Origin: Rhynchopus sp. YZ270_cl-10
Taxonomy: Eukaryota > Euglenozoa > Diplonemea > Diplonemida > Diplonemidae
Direction: 5' to 3'
Assembly (NCBI GenBank): GCA_964035575.1
Contig: OZ037866.1
Coordinates: 62,001 to 126,000, forward strand
DNA length: 64,000 nucleotides
Shown: positions 24,560-34,335 of the stretch, in pieces
Layout: each line of letters starts with the position of its first letter
Position numbering within the stretch: the stretch's first letter is position 1
Notes under the pieces: model-generated
What the model was told of the DNA's origin: nothing
Seen by the model: only the letters and a program-made list of their open reading frames with translations
Database searches by the model: none
Made by a program: the position numbers and the translations under genes

Positions 24560-26159
24560 AGGAATGGTGATGAGGGTGTACAGAGATTTACATGTCAGCA
24601 GGGCCCATAAAAAAAAGGCAAAAGGAGGGGTCTTGGTATTTGGGGGAGACACGAAGAGCTGAACCGCAAAGCGTTGCTCCACACCTCGTTTGCGATGACA
24701 AGGAGATATCAGAACTCTTTCAACTCAGAAAAGGGTGCAGAAGGCTTTCCTCAGACCCCTGCAGCAGCAGTGAGAAGGGAGGAAGACCCTCAGTATGTGC
24801 GGAGGTTAATGGCGAAGGCGAAGTACCCCTTGAGCACACAAACAAAGACCCGATATTTTTCGGAGAATCATCCTACGGGAAAAGGATGCGGGGGCCTGGC
24901 AGGGAGTGAGAGCTAGTCAGAGAAGGGCAAAAACTACTCACAGACATTGATGCAGTTGAGGCTGTCAATGTCACAATACTGCTGGTTACCCACCTTTGGA
25001 AACCAAAAAATATATGAACAGGACTATTCTCCCATCGAAACGTACAAAGCTTTGGACTGATACCCTCCCCTCTTTTTTTGATGGACTTCTCTCTTCAATG
25101 GCAAAGGTAAAACAGAACAGAAAACCTGAACGGCACCTCTCTGACACACGCCTCAGAAAGGTATTGAAGGGGGTGAAGTGGGGAAGAGGAACACAACGAA
25201 AGTACAAGGTGGTCCAGCAGCCTTAAGGCTCTGCACGGGTGTGTTGTGGTCCCCTTTATCGCACAAACAGCGAGGCAAAGCTGAGCCTCATGCAGCACGA
25301 ACAGTGTACAGCAGGAAAAGCAATTTATATAAAAAAAAATTGAGAATAAACCGGTCTTTCCTTCTATTCAGGAGAACAGAAGGAGAGGGCAAGGATGGTG
25401 CAACCCTAAGAACCGTTGCAAGATGAGAGCCAAGCCGCTTGTTGTAGCCTTTTTAGAGAAAAGAAAGGTTGAAAGTACCAACCTCACCGGACAACCAGTG
25501 TGGAAGGGCATGAAGAAAACGGCAAACACAAATATTCGCAACATCAAAAACAAAGCAGCGAAAACGCAAAAAAAGGAACACAAAAAGGGAAAGGATGAAT
25601 GTGTGTAACAGACAATACACAATTTTCAAAGAAGATGACCCTGAGCCTCTCGATGATTCAACAAAGCAGTTTTAAATAATCTGAAACAGTAGCACATAAC
25701 ATCATCTAACATACACCTAACATTACACACCAAAAAGACTGGGCCACTTGTAACGCACTTTCTTTTTCTTCCGTGTTGGGGAGAAAGGAGAAAAATACGT
25801 TTCATTTCCACTCGCTCTTTCGAGCGTAGCCAGCAGTAATTAGTAATGCGCGCAAAAAAGTCGTTATATTTGACTATGTAAAGTATGTGAAACAATAGGG
25901 TCGCGTGGATGAAAGGATGAGGGGGAAGCACTCATCGAGCAAGTCGCTGTGCTCCCCCCAGCAAGGGTAGCAACTAAGCTAGCCCGCTTTGAAACAAAAA
26001 CATAACAGCAAGAAAATACAACACAAAGCCATTCGTAAAACAAACATACAGCATAACTCAGACAACAACAAAGCAGAACATACTCAACAACCAGACAACG
26101 TGACACAGGGCCCCTTCAGCGTCAAATGGTGCTAACGAAAGTCTTTCCGCAGTTGTCCA
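24560..26159. other. spacer between WD40 genes 3 and 4
   Basis: 24930-25610 repeats 19190-19850 and 25730-25845 is a third spacer repeat. 24590-24900 is unique here. No gene is supported. The homologous blocks preserve no common reading frame. Confidence 0.6.
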
Positions 26160-29100
26160 CTATATTGCCGCAAGCGTAGTCTTCTTCCGCGCAGGACTGC
26201 TGAAGGAGCTGAACCGACGACCAGGGATAGGCGGAGGGAGAGTGACAGGGGAGAGAAGAAGACGGTGGGTCCTGCTTGCATTTGAGTTCGGAGAGGTGCC
26301 GAGGAGACCGCCTTCTCCGTCGAAGGACCTGTTCTCGAGGAAGGTTGCACCGCGTGATGACATGGGTGACCTCAGGCGCCGCTTGCTGCCTCTGCTAAAT
26401 GTGTCCTCCAGTGCAATGTCCTCTGTGCAGGCAGACCCAAGCATCATTGCAGGGACCGGCGTCATTAAACTCTTCTTCGAGTCGTCCAAAGACTTGCACG
26501 TCTCCTCCTCAGGGCTTTCGCACTGCGGCGGCAGGTAGGAGGACGTCTGCGACAGACACGACATGCTACGACCACGTTCCTTCGCCTGTCCACATGATAC
26601 CTCTTCCAGTTCAAGTGAGCCCATACTCGTTCCGGACTCAGGGGACCCAAGCTGTGACAAGAAAGATTTGTCCACAGCAGCCTTGCGCCGCCGTTCACGG
26701 TTCGCAACAGCAGCAGCAGCAGCAATCTCCATGACGTAAGTAATAAGGTCGTACAGTGCACGGACAAGAGAAAGCACCATGGCACCGAAGAAGAAGAGCA
26801 TACCAACGTCGGCAGCCCAGTGTTGCATGTCCTGCGCAGTGTAGGCAACGGCGTACAGCAGAAGGCCCATGACCATGAGCATGTGGCAGCTCAACATAAT
26901 GTGTTTCAGGAATTTGGCCAAAAAGATGTCCTTCCTCCAGATGACAAGTGTCATCGCAAAGAAGATAGCTGCCAGCGCCAGTACCTTCGCAGTGCACACA
27001 CCCCAGTCATTGCTGCGGATCGCAGACAGCATCGTGAGCGGGTAGAGGTAAGCGGTTTCGAGTGCGAAGTACTTTCCACGCACCCAAGGCAGGTCGCGGT
27101 AGATGTCGTAGATCAGCCCGTGGCGTTCCACGGAGAGGGGCGTGCTCGAGACCCAAAGGCCCTCTGCAAGACAGTAGCGACCGATCTTGCCGCGTGGGAT
27201 GCCACGCACCACAGCGCTGGGGGGTGTCGATGTCTTGTACATGATGCCTGTGAAGCCAAGGGACACCGCAAGTCCAGACCACCCAATGACGTTCACAAGG
27301 GTCGAGTCGCGTGGATGGAAGACGATGTCAAACGACGCTTGCAGGATGCCTGCAATAAGCAGCAGCGGCAGCGGCAGCATCACAGAAGGAAACCTTATGA
27401 CAGAACCCGCCTTCATAAACGGCGTCAGCGACGGTGCATCTCGCTTCGACCCAGCACCTGTCGTCAGCAGCAGAAGTACAACAACGCAAAACAAAAGTGC
27501 CACAACACCGCACAGCAAGAAGTTCCCCACAATCGCACCCGCAGCAGGCACACCGTCAATGCGGAAGCCAAGCGGGTGCAGCAGGAACGGCAAGTCATCC
27601 GTGTCGTCCAAGTCGTCTGTGCACTGCACGGTGTTCATCACCACCAGGTTGATTGGTGCAGGTGTCGATCCGCCAGAAACACCAACAAATGACATCACGC
27701 CCACAACAGCACCTGTGATTGTAGCAATGGCTGAGGAAGCTCTCTTAGCTGACTTTGCTGTCTCGCTCATGTCACGTGCTTCTGTCACATTCGCGACTGC
27801 AGGTGTCTCTGTTGGTGGTGACAGCGTTTCTGGCACGGGTGACGGTGCGGCACTGGGCTCAGATGTTGGTGGTGCAAATGTTGGCGGTGCAGGTGTCGCA
27901 GGTACAGGTGTAGACGGTGCAGGTGTCGGTGGTGAAAACGTTTCCCCAATCGGAAGCGGAGTCGGTACAATTGTGAGAGGCGCAGGTGTTGCGGGTGAAG
28001 GTGTTGGTGGAGAAGGGGTAAGCGGCGAAGGTGTAGGTGGTGCAGGTGTTGGTGGTGAAAACGTTTCCCTAATCGGAAGCGGCGTCGGTGCTACTGTTGG
28101 TGGTGCTGGTGTTGGTGGAGATGGTGTCACAGGGGCAGGTGTCGGTGGTGCAGATGTCGGGGGAGAAGGTGTCACAGGGGCAGGTGTTGCTGGAGCAGGG
28201 GTGGGTGGTGCTGGCGTCGGTGGAGAAGGTGTCAAAGGGGCAGGTGTCGGTGGTGCAGATGTTGGCGGTGAGGGTGTTGGGGGAGAAGCAGTTGCTGGTG
28301 CTGGTGTTGGTGGGGAAGGTGTCACAGGGGCAGGTGTCGGTGGTGATGGTGTTGGTGGTGCAGATGTTGGTGTTGCTGGAGCAGGGGGTGCAGATGTTGG
28401 CGGTGAGGGTGTTGGGGGAGAAGCAGTTGGTGGTGCTGGCGTTGGTGGGGAAAGTGTCACAGGGGCAGGTGTCGGTGGTGCAGATGTTGGTGGTGCCGGT
28501 GTTGGTGGTGCTGGCGTTGGCGGGGAAGGTGTCAAAGGTGCGGGTGTTGGCGGAGAAGCAGTTGGTGGAGCAGGGGTGGGTGGTGCTGGTGTTGGTGGAG
28601 ATGGTGTCACAGGGGCAGGTGTTGCTGGAGCAGGGGTGGGTGGTGTGGGTGTCAGGGGTGCAGGTGTCGGTGGTGCAGATGTTGGCGGTGAGGGTGTTGG
28701 GGGAGAAGCAGTTGGTGGTGCTGGTGTTGGTGGGGAAGGTGTCAAAGGTGCAGATGTTGGTGGTGCTGGCGTTGGCGGGGAAGGTGTCAAAGGTGCGGGT
28801 GTTGGCGGAGAAGCAGTTGGTGGAGCAGGGGTGGGTGGTGCTGGTGTTGGCGGAGATGGTGTTGGTGGCGCAGGGGTGGGTGCATACGTTGTCGGGTATG
28901 CTTGCCACACACGAACAGACTTGTCTGTTGAGGCTGACGCGATGAGGGTGCCATCGTTGGAATACGCCACAGCCATGATGTGTGACGTGTGTCCTGTGTA
29001 CGTCGCGTCTGTCGCATATGACACAGTGCTGTACAGATGCACATTCTTGTCCTCACCACCACACGCAACTTGGGGGCCGCTGGGGGCAAACGCCACGCAC

Positions 29101-29813
29101 TTAACGTTAAGTGAGTGAGGGAAGGTGTTCAGCACAGAACCATCTGCGGCAGACCACAGAGACATCGACTTGAGGTAAACACCTGCCAGCTTGGTTCCGT
29201 CATGAGACCAATCCACAGCATAAACTTCGTCGGTGCAGGGGAGAGTGAGGCTGGTGAGCAGGGTGCTTGCAGAAAAGACGCGGGCTTTGTTGTCTTTACC
29301 GCCACTTATCAGTTGTGTGTCGTCGGGCGAGACCGCCACCGACAATGGAGTGTCGGTGTGGCCACTGTAGCTAGATATCTGGGTACCAAGGATAGTATCG
29401 ATGAGTATCACGTTAGAACTTGCCACAGCCGCCCAGGTGCTGTCAGACCCGTATGCGATGCTAGTTACGTCACCCCCAAACGGCCCTATCGAAAGCGACA
29501 AAGCCCACGTCCCTGTGTTGTACACGTACACGGTCCCCCCCGCGCCTCCTACCGCAAGCTGCGACCCATCAGGCGAGAACTGCAGGGCAAGTACTATGTC
29601 TGAGAAGCTGATCTTCTTCACAAGCGACCCGTCTGCTGTGCTGTGCACATCCACCTCTTTGTCCTTCCCACCTGATGCAACCCAGGCCCCGTCGGGCGAG
29701 AAGTCTACACAGTACTGCTCTTCGCTGAAGTCGAGCTGAAACAAACACTCAGCACTGCTTGCGGTGCACGGCGTCAGTGCTGAGTACGCGCACACTGCCA
29801 CGACACTCAGCAT
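26160..29813 (-). CDS. WD40 propeller / Pro-rich stalk / multi-pass membrane protein, paralogue 4 (1217 aa)
   Basis: Same plan: signal peptide 1-20, seven blades to about 306, stalk about 307-671, then the multi-pass domain and tail ending KKTTLAAI. The frame is open 21 codons further upstream. I place the start at 29813 from paralogue alignment and because CCACCACAACAG lies just upstream on the minus strand. The stalk mixes PPTPAP, PPTASP and PLTPSP units with two APTPLPI elements. From 28905 to 29540 the DNA is nearly the same as 23620-24260 of gene 3. The 5' spacer beyond 29830 is not shared with genes 2 and 3, so this is one end of the tandem array. Likely the same role as the others; partner unknown. 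Confidence 0.9.
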   Translation of the reverse strand: MLSVVAVCAYSALTPCTASSAECLFQLDFSEEQYCVDFSPDGAWVASGGKDKEVDVHSTADGSLVKKISFSDIVLALQFSPDGSQLAVGGAGGTVYVYNTGTWALSLSIGPFGGDVTSIAYGSDSTWAAVASSNVILIDTILGTQISSYSGHTDTPLSVAVSPDDTQLISGGKDNKARVFSASTLLTSLTLPCTDEVYAVDWSHDGTKLAGVYLKSMSLWSAADGSVLNTFPHSLNVKCVAFAPSGPQVACGGEDKNVHLYSTVSYATDATYTGHTSHIMAVAYSNDGTLIASASTDKSVRVWQAYPTTYAPTPAPPTPSPPTPAPPTPAPPTASPPTPAPLTPSPPTPAPPTSAPLTPSPPTPAPPTASPPTPSPPTSAPPTPAPLTPTPPTPAPATPAPVTPSPPTPAPPTPAPPTASPPTPAPLTPSPPTPAPPTPAPPTSAPPTPAPVTLSPPTPAPPTASPPTPSPPTSAPPAPATPTSAPPTPSPPTPAPVTPSPPTPAPATASPPTPSPPTSAPPTPAPLTPSPPTPAPPTPAPATPAPVTPSPPTSAPPTPAPVTPSPPTPAPPTVAPTPLPIRETFSPPTPAPPTPSPLTPSPPTPSPATPAPLTIVPTPLPIGETFSPPTPAPSTPVPATPAPPTFAPPTSEPSAAPSPVPETLSPPTETPAVANVTEARDMSETAKSAKRASSAIATITGAVVGVMSFVGVSGGSTPAPINLVVMNTVQCTDDLDDTDDLPFLLHPLGFRIDGVPAAGAIVGNFLLCGVVALLFCVVVLLLLTTGAGSKRDAPSLTPFMKAGSVIRFPSVMLPLPLLLIAGILQASFDIVFHPRDSTLVNVIGWSGLAVSLGFTGIMYKTSTPPSAVVRGIPRGKIGRYCLAEGLWVSSTPLSVERHGLIYDIYRDLPWVRGKYFALETAYLYPLTMLSAIRSNDWGVCTAKVLALAAIFFAMTLVIWRKDIFLAKFLKHIMLSCHMLMVMGLLLYAVAYTAQDMQHWAADVGMLFFFGAMVLSLVRALYDLITYVMEIAAAAAVANRERRRKAAVDKSFLSQLGSPESGTSMGSLELEEVSCGQAKERGRSMSCLSQTSSYLPPQCESPEEETCKSLDDSKKSLMTPVPAMMLGSACTEDIALEDTFSRGSKRRLRSPMSSRGATFLENRSFDGEGGLLGTSPNSNASRTHRLLLSPVTLPPPIPGRRFSSFSSPARKKTTLAAI

Positions 29814-31649
29814 GTGTACCCGCCGAATCTGTTGTGGTGGTAATTGGAACTGTGGAAAGAACGCACAGTGGCGCAAAAAACTTGCAGGACTCTGTGCACC
29901 ATCATAGTATAGAGCAAATGTGTTCTTAGAAGCACGTCAAGAGTGTTCGTAGTGATATCGAATGCAAATGTTTCAAAACAAGTGAAAATAGAAAGTGGGC
30001 AGGGGGGGGATATGAACGTACGTAGACAACCTAGAGAGCACGACGCATGCAGAAAATAAACAGAAATAAACATCCGTTTCTGGTGTTCCACAAAGGCTAA
30101 AAACCGACAAATCACTGACGCGCTTTGGGAACACTTGTTTATTTTCCCCCTTTTTTTATAAGAACAAACGTTTGCGTCCAGTGCTGTCGCTGAGTTTTGA
30201 AAAAAAATTTAATAGGTAGGGCACTGGTAGGGCAGGCCAAAAAAAACCCGCAAAAAAAAGTCCCGAGCTTTCCCCCCGTAAAAGCGGTCGCTGCGCGCGC
30301 TTCGCGCGCGCGACTCCCTGCCAGTGCAAGAAGGTGAGGCTCTTTCTCCCCTCTGATGCACAAAATCGTGAAAGGCGGGTGGGGAGGGTGAACCACAAGC
30401 CGTAGTGGGTGTCAGCTGTCGTATCAGTAACCTCAGTAGATCTATAAAAGAACCACGGCAACCAAAGGTTCCAGGCGAAGCCACGGTATTTCTAAAAAAT
30501 GTTGCCATAAAGTAGCGCTGTCGTTCGTAATTAACGTCAGTTTCCGTAAAGTTTACTTACGTATTTTTCTAAAAACGAAAGTTTCTGGCGAAGCCACGGT
30601 ACGCAACATTTCAAAAAAAATGCGCTTAAAATTGACCATTTTTACAGCCAAACTATGTCATGGGAAGGGTGCATTGCAAGCTTGCGCCGCAGGCGCACGG
30701 TACGCTACTTTTTTTTCTTCCGCCATGCTGCATGCTTCCTTTTCCTTCGGCGTTTGACCAATTGAGTCGCGTTCTGGTCTCCCACGGTCGATGAAACGAT
30801 GAGAAAAAAAACGCCAAAAACTCGTAACGATGGTTAGCAAAATGCCTGCCGAACCCCTCCTCAAAAAAATAAAATAAAATAAAAAAATCCTGGTAGGGCA
30901 GGAGGGCGGACCTTGCCCTACCAGGAAAAAAAACCAAATTTAATAGGTATGGCGAATGCCATACCAGCCTGATCAGGCACGACAGCACTGTTTGCGTCAC
31001 ACTCGCCCTACGGGAAAGAACTAAAAGGAAACTTTGTGAAGGCACTTCGCACCACATCTTCGCATCTTACAGAAAAACGTTACTTTTTTTGATAAATTGT
31101 AGGAGTAGTGTAGTTTCCTCGGTTGTGTTGCCACAGCTTTGTTTTTGAAAACTTGGCTCGGCATTTGAGCGAACACACCTGAGGATGTAATACACTAAAC
31201 CCCAACCCAAATAAATAATTCCAACCCCTCCTTATACCATCACTCTCCCAACAGTGGCACCAGGCAACACCTGTCTTCCTTCAGACCAGGTACCACCAAA
31301 GATGCCTTATCACTCCCCAACGACGTTCCTAACGCACAAAAGGGTGTCGCTTGAAAACTATAGAAAAAAGAAGGCGTCGAACGCGTGAAAGAGTTAGAGA
31401 TCGCAAGAAGGGGTTACCTTGCAATTAATAACGTGGCACAAAGAAATCGAGAAAAAGGGGCACTGCTGTTGTAGCGCATAGGGAACAAATACATAACAAA
31501 TCTTTTTTTTTTTTTTTCGAATTTTTTTTTTTGGAAAGAATAAAGCGTTGGTTTGTGTGCGGTTGAGGTGTGGATATTTGCAATGGTATTGTCAAACCAA
31601 GAATATAAAAAGTTGACTTGAAAGCCTTCCAGGGACTCCGCTAGGTACT

Positions 31650-31678
31650 AAAGTTCTGTTGATTGTCAACAGAACTTT
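31650..31678. other. perfect 13-bp stem hairpin followed by T-run
   Basis: AAAGTTCTGTTGA pairs perfectly with TCAACAGAACTTT across a 3-base loop and continues into T's. One arm is repeated at 31705-31720. It resembles a bacterial-type terminator in form only. In this eukaryotic context it is more likely a mobile-element end or an accidental palindrome. Confidence 0.6.
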
Positions 31679-31934
31679 TTGAAAATGGGGGAGAAAAAAA
31701 AAGAAGAAAAAAAGTTCTGTTGAGTGGTTCAGACCCGTTCTACCTGTCAAAAAAGCTCAGGAGAAGAAGATATGGAGAGGTGAGTGCTCAAACGTCCCAA
31801 AAAAGTCAAAATCGGGCGTTGAAAAAAAAAAAGTTGCGTACCGTGCGCCTGCGGCGCAAGCATGTACCCCACCACGTGGACCATCAACAGAACATTTTCA
31901 AAATCGGAAATCCTAGCGGAGAGCCTGAAGCCAG

Positions 31935-32235
31935 GCCTTTTGCTAACTTTGGGATTTTCCCCCTGAATGGCATGATGGTCAAAAAAAAATAATTTCCTGG
32001 AAAAAAAGTACATTCCGAGCTTTCCCACCTGGTAAAAGCGGTCGTCGCGCGCTTCGCGCGCGCCTCCCTGCCAGCCACAGGGTGGAGAGGCGAAGGGTCA
32101 GCTTTGCAAGATAACAAAAACGGAATCTAATCCTTTTTTACCGGTGCTTGGTCTTGCGCCTTACGTATACTAACCGTACAAAATCAATACGTCTTCCAGA
32201 AGCAGGGGCTGTTGCAACGGTTGGGTCACTTTGAA
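31935..32235 (+). repeat. dispersed repeat family B, copy 2
   Basis: Near-identical to 2400-2727, same orientation, including the CGCGCGCTTCGCGCGCG hairpin at about 32046-32063. The two copies differ by a few substitutions and homopolymer lengths, so they are recent relative to the other repeats here. Confidence 0.85.
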
Positions 32236-32877
32236 ATACAGGGGGCGGGCCGAATACAAGGGGCGCCCCTTATATTTGGCGTGCCAAATCGGTAAAAATG
32301 GGCCAAAATCCCCTCTCCCTCGGGGTGGATTTTTCAGGAGGCGGGTAAGGACTCGAGGCCGGAACCCTCGTTTTTCGGCGTTTCCGAAATCCGTCCGGCA
32401 AGTGGTGGGGTCATTTCGAAAAAATGGACCAATTTTTAGGTGTTTAAATTTTCCCCCATTTTTGGCCCTAACACACAGCTTTACCCGTTTTCACTCGGTT
32501 TGTACACATTTTCAGGCCATGTTTGACCTGAAAAGCCAGTTCATACGGGCACCAGACAGTTGTACGGGTGTTAGTGAGCGGTCCCGCGCGAAGCGCATCC
32601 GCGAACTACGTGTAGGAAGTGAAGCTGCTCAGTACGCACATTCCATTTGCAACCGAAAGAGTGTGTCTTTGTACACCTACTGGTAAAAGACAAGGATCTG
32701 CCACTATCTGTGAATTTACCAAAAGCCCCAGCCCCAGGCCACTACATCTCCTCACTAAAGCAGATAGGTCTATTCTCTTGAACTCCCCTCTTCGTATCGT
32801 ATGAAACGAAAATAGCAAGTGCAGCGAGTAGGTAAGGAAATTGCCCGCCGCAGGCGGGTTTTTTTGAAGTAACACAC

Positions 32878-33677
32878 ATGGGTAGTATCTGGATCCAGTT
32901 CCAGGTGATTCCAGGTTTCTCAGATTTTTCGTGAAATTCCAGGTTTTTTCCAGGTATTCCAGGTGATTCCAGGTCAATTCCAGGTCAATTCCAGGTAATT
33001 CCAGGTGTATTCCAGGTGGGTTTAAGCAGAAATCTGCACGCAACACAAACGCACATTCCGATCTGGAAGTGTGGACGATGACAAAACACTCGGTGGTGCT
33101 GTCGCTGCCACTGACACTGCTGCCGCTGGAACTGCTGCTGCTGTCTACCCTCTTCCTTTTCTGTCCCCTGTTTCACCGCAATCTTTTTCACTTGCGTGGT
33201 CGTTGCGTTTGGTTTCCTCCCCATGGTTTTTGTTGCTCTCTCTACACAGTGTACTGAATAGGAAGAGAACTCGGGGATAGAGGGAGTGAGTGCTTCAGCG
33301 ACAATGGCAAACACTAAAAAACACAAGGTTTTTTAGAATTTCCATCACATGGTGTTCCGGAGGGGGGCAAGATTGACATGTCCTTGACAGGCCCTTGACA
33401 GGTCCTTGACAGTGGGGGGGTCCCACTTTATAATTTGTGTGGGTTTTTTGGCCGGGAAATAATATTATACATGGTCCAAAAACACCAGCATTTGCATTTT
33501 TGGAATCCGTCCGTCCAGTAGTGGGGTCACTTTGCCAAAATGGACAAATTCGTGGTACATACGTAAATACACACAGTCACCAACAGTGCAAAAAGCCTAA
33601 TTCCAGAAAAAATCCAGATCTGGAATACCTGGAATTTTTCTGGAATTACCTGGAATCTGGATCCAGATACTACCCAT
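32878..33677. mobile_element. 0.8-kb inverted-repeat element with TTCCAGGT subterminal repeats
   Basis: Perfect 21-bp terminal inverted repeats start ATGGGTAGTATCTGGATCC (32878-32898 and 33657-33677). Inside the left end lie nine to ten copies of TTCCAGGT within about 120 bp, and inside the right end four inverted copies. The interior contains family A copy 2. No transposase frame and no clear target duplication are visible. Confidence 0.75.
33345..33585 (+). repeat. dispersed repeat family A, copy 2
   Basis: Matches 1650-1880 with extra TTGACAGGTCC-type units. It lies inside the inverted-repeat element 32878-33677, while copy 1 does not carry those ends. Either family A was captured by this element or copy 1 has lost the ends. 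Confidence 0.75.
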
Positions 33678-33887
33678 CAAATTTTGCACCTATTTTCTTC
33701 CCAACTGACGATTGACACTGGCGGGCAGAGTCAAAAATGGGTTCCCAGAACAGCAAAAGGGGGTGCCCCTTATATTTAGCGGGCACCCCGCGAAAATTTC
33801 CCGAACCCTGGGTGCCCCTTGTATTTGGCATGCCCTTTGTATTTGGCCTGCCCCTTATATTCGGCCCCCCCCCCCCCTGTAACAATG

Positions 33888-34235
33888 GTCAAATTTTTGC
33901 AGCTTGGGTCAAGTGTCATTTCTGGCTGCAAAATGCAAGGGAATCCCCTTAGACATTGTAAAATGGCACCGTAGGCAGGAAGAAAATAGCGTACAGCGCG
34001 AGCGAAGCGAGCGGGAATTTTTTTTTGAGGTATACCTCCGCGAGCGCAGCGAGCAGAAAAATTTTAAGGTGCCATCATGCCATCATGCCATCTGGGGGGA
34101 AATCCCCAGGTGATGGAGAGCGAAAGCCCTGCCCCACCACCCCCGTGGCATGATGGTGGCATGATGGAAAAAAAAATAAAAAACGCCCAAAAACGTGGCA
34201 TGATGGCATGATGGTTAGCAAAAGGCCTGGCCTGA
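33888..34235 (+). repeat. dispersed repeat family C, copy 2 (unexpanded 8-bp array)
   Basis: Matches both flanks of the array at 2873-3676 but holds only about two CATCATGC units (34076-34092). An extra 40-odd bases near 34001-34045 include a second GAGCGAAGCGAGCG palindrome. Confidence 0.9.
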
Positions 34236-34239
34236 AGCC

Positions 34240-34330
34240 TTCTCAAAAAAAAAAAAAAAAAAAAAAAAACGCTGTACGTAAACAAGAAAATCAACTACTT
34301 TATCATAAAGAAAGCAGAGGCTTTTTTTTT
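34240..34330 (+). repeat. poly(A) and 70-bp repeat preceding the OTU frame
   Basis: A run of more than 20 A's is followed by CGCTGTACGTAAACAAG...GCAGAGGC, about 70 bp that recurs after poly(A) at 38700-38770 and 43519-43589. The sequence common to the three sites ends where the OTU frame begins, so this marks a likely insertion boundary. Confidence 0.75.
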
Positions 34331-34335
34331 AAAAC

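Larger units (their letters stand above)
29830..32877. other. gene-free repeat region
   Basis: Holds a diverged family B relative (30255-30330) and a direct duplication around GGCGAAGCCACGGTA (30475 and 30588). It also holds palindromes of the GCGCCGCAGGCGC type (30683, 31846 inverted), a 13-bp stem hairpin (31650-31678) and family B copy 2 (31935-32235). No gene is supportable. Confidence 0.6.

Noticed and set aside
32844-32866. Bacterial-style terminator (CCCGCC-GCA-GGCGGG plus seven T)
   Set aside because: No bacterial gene is nearby, the host is eukaryotic, and similar palindromes are part of dispersed repeats.
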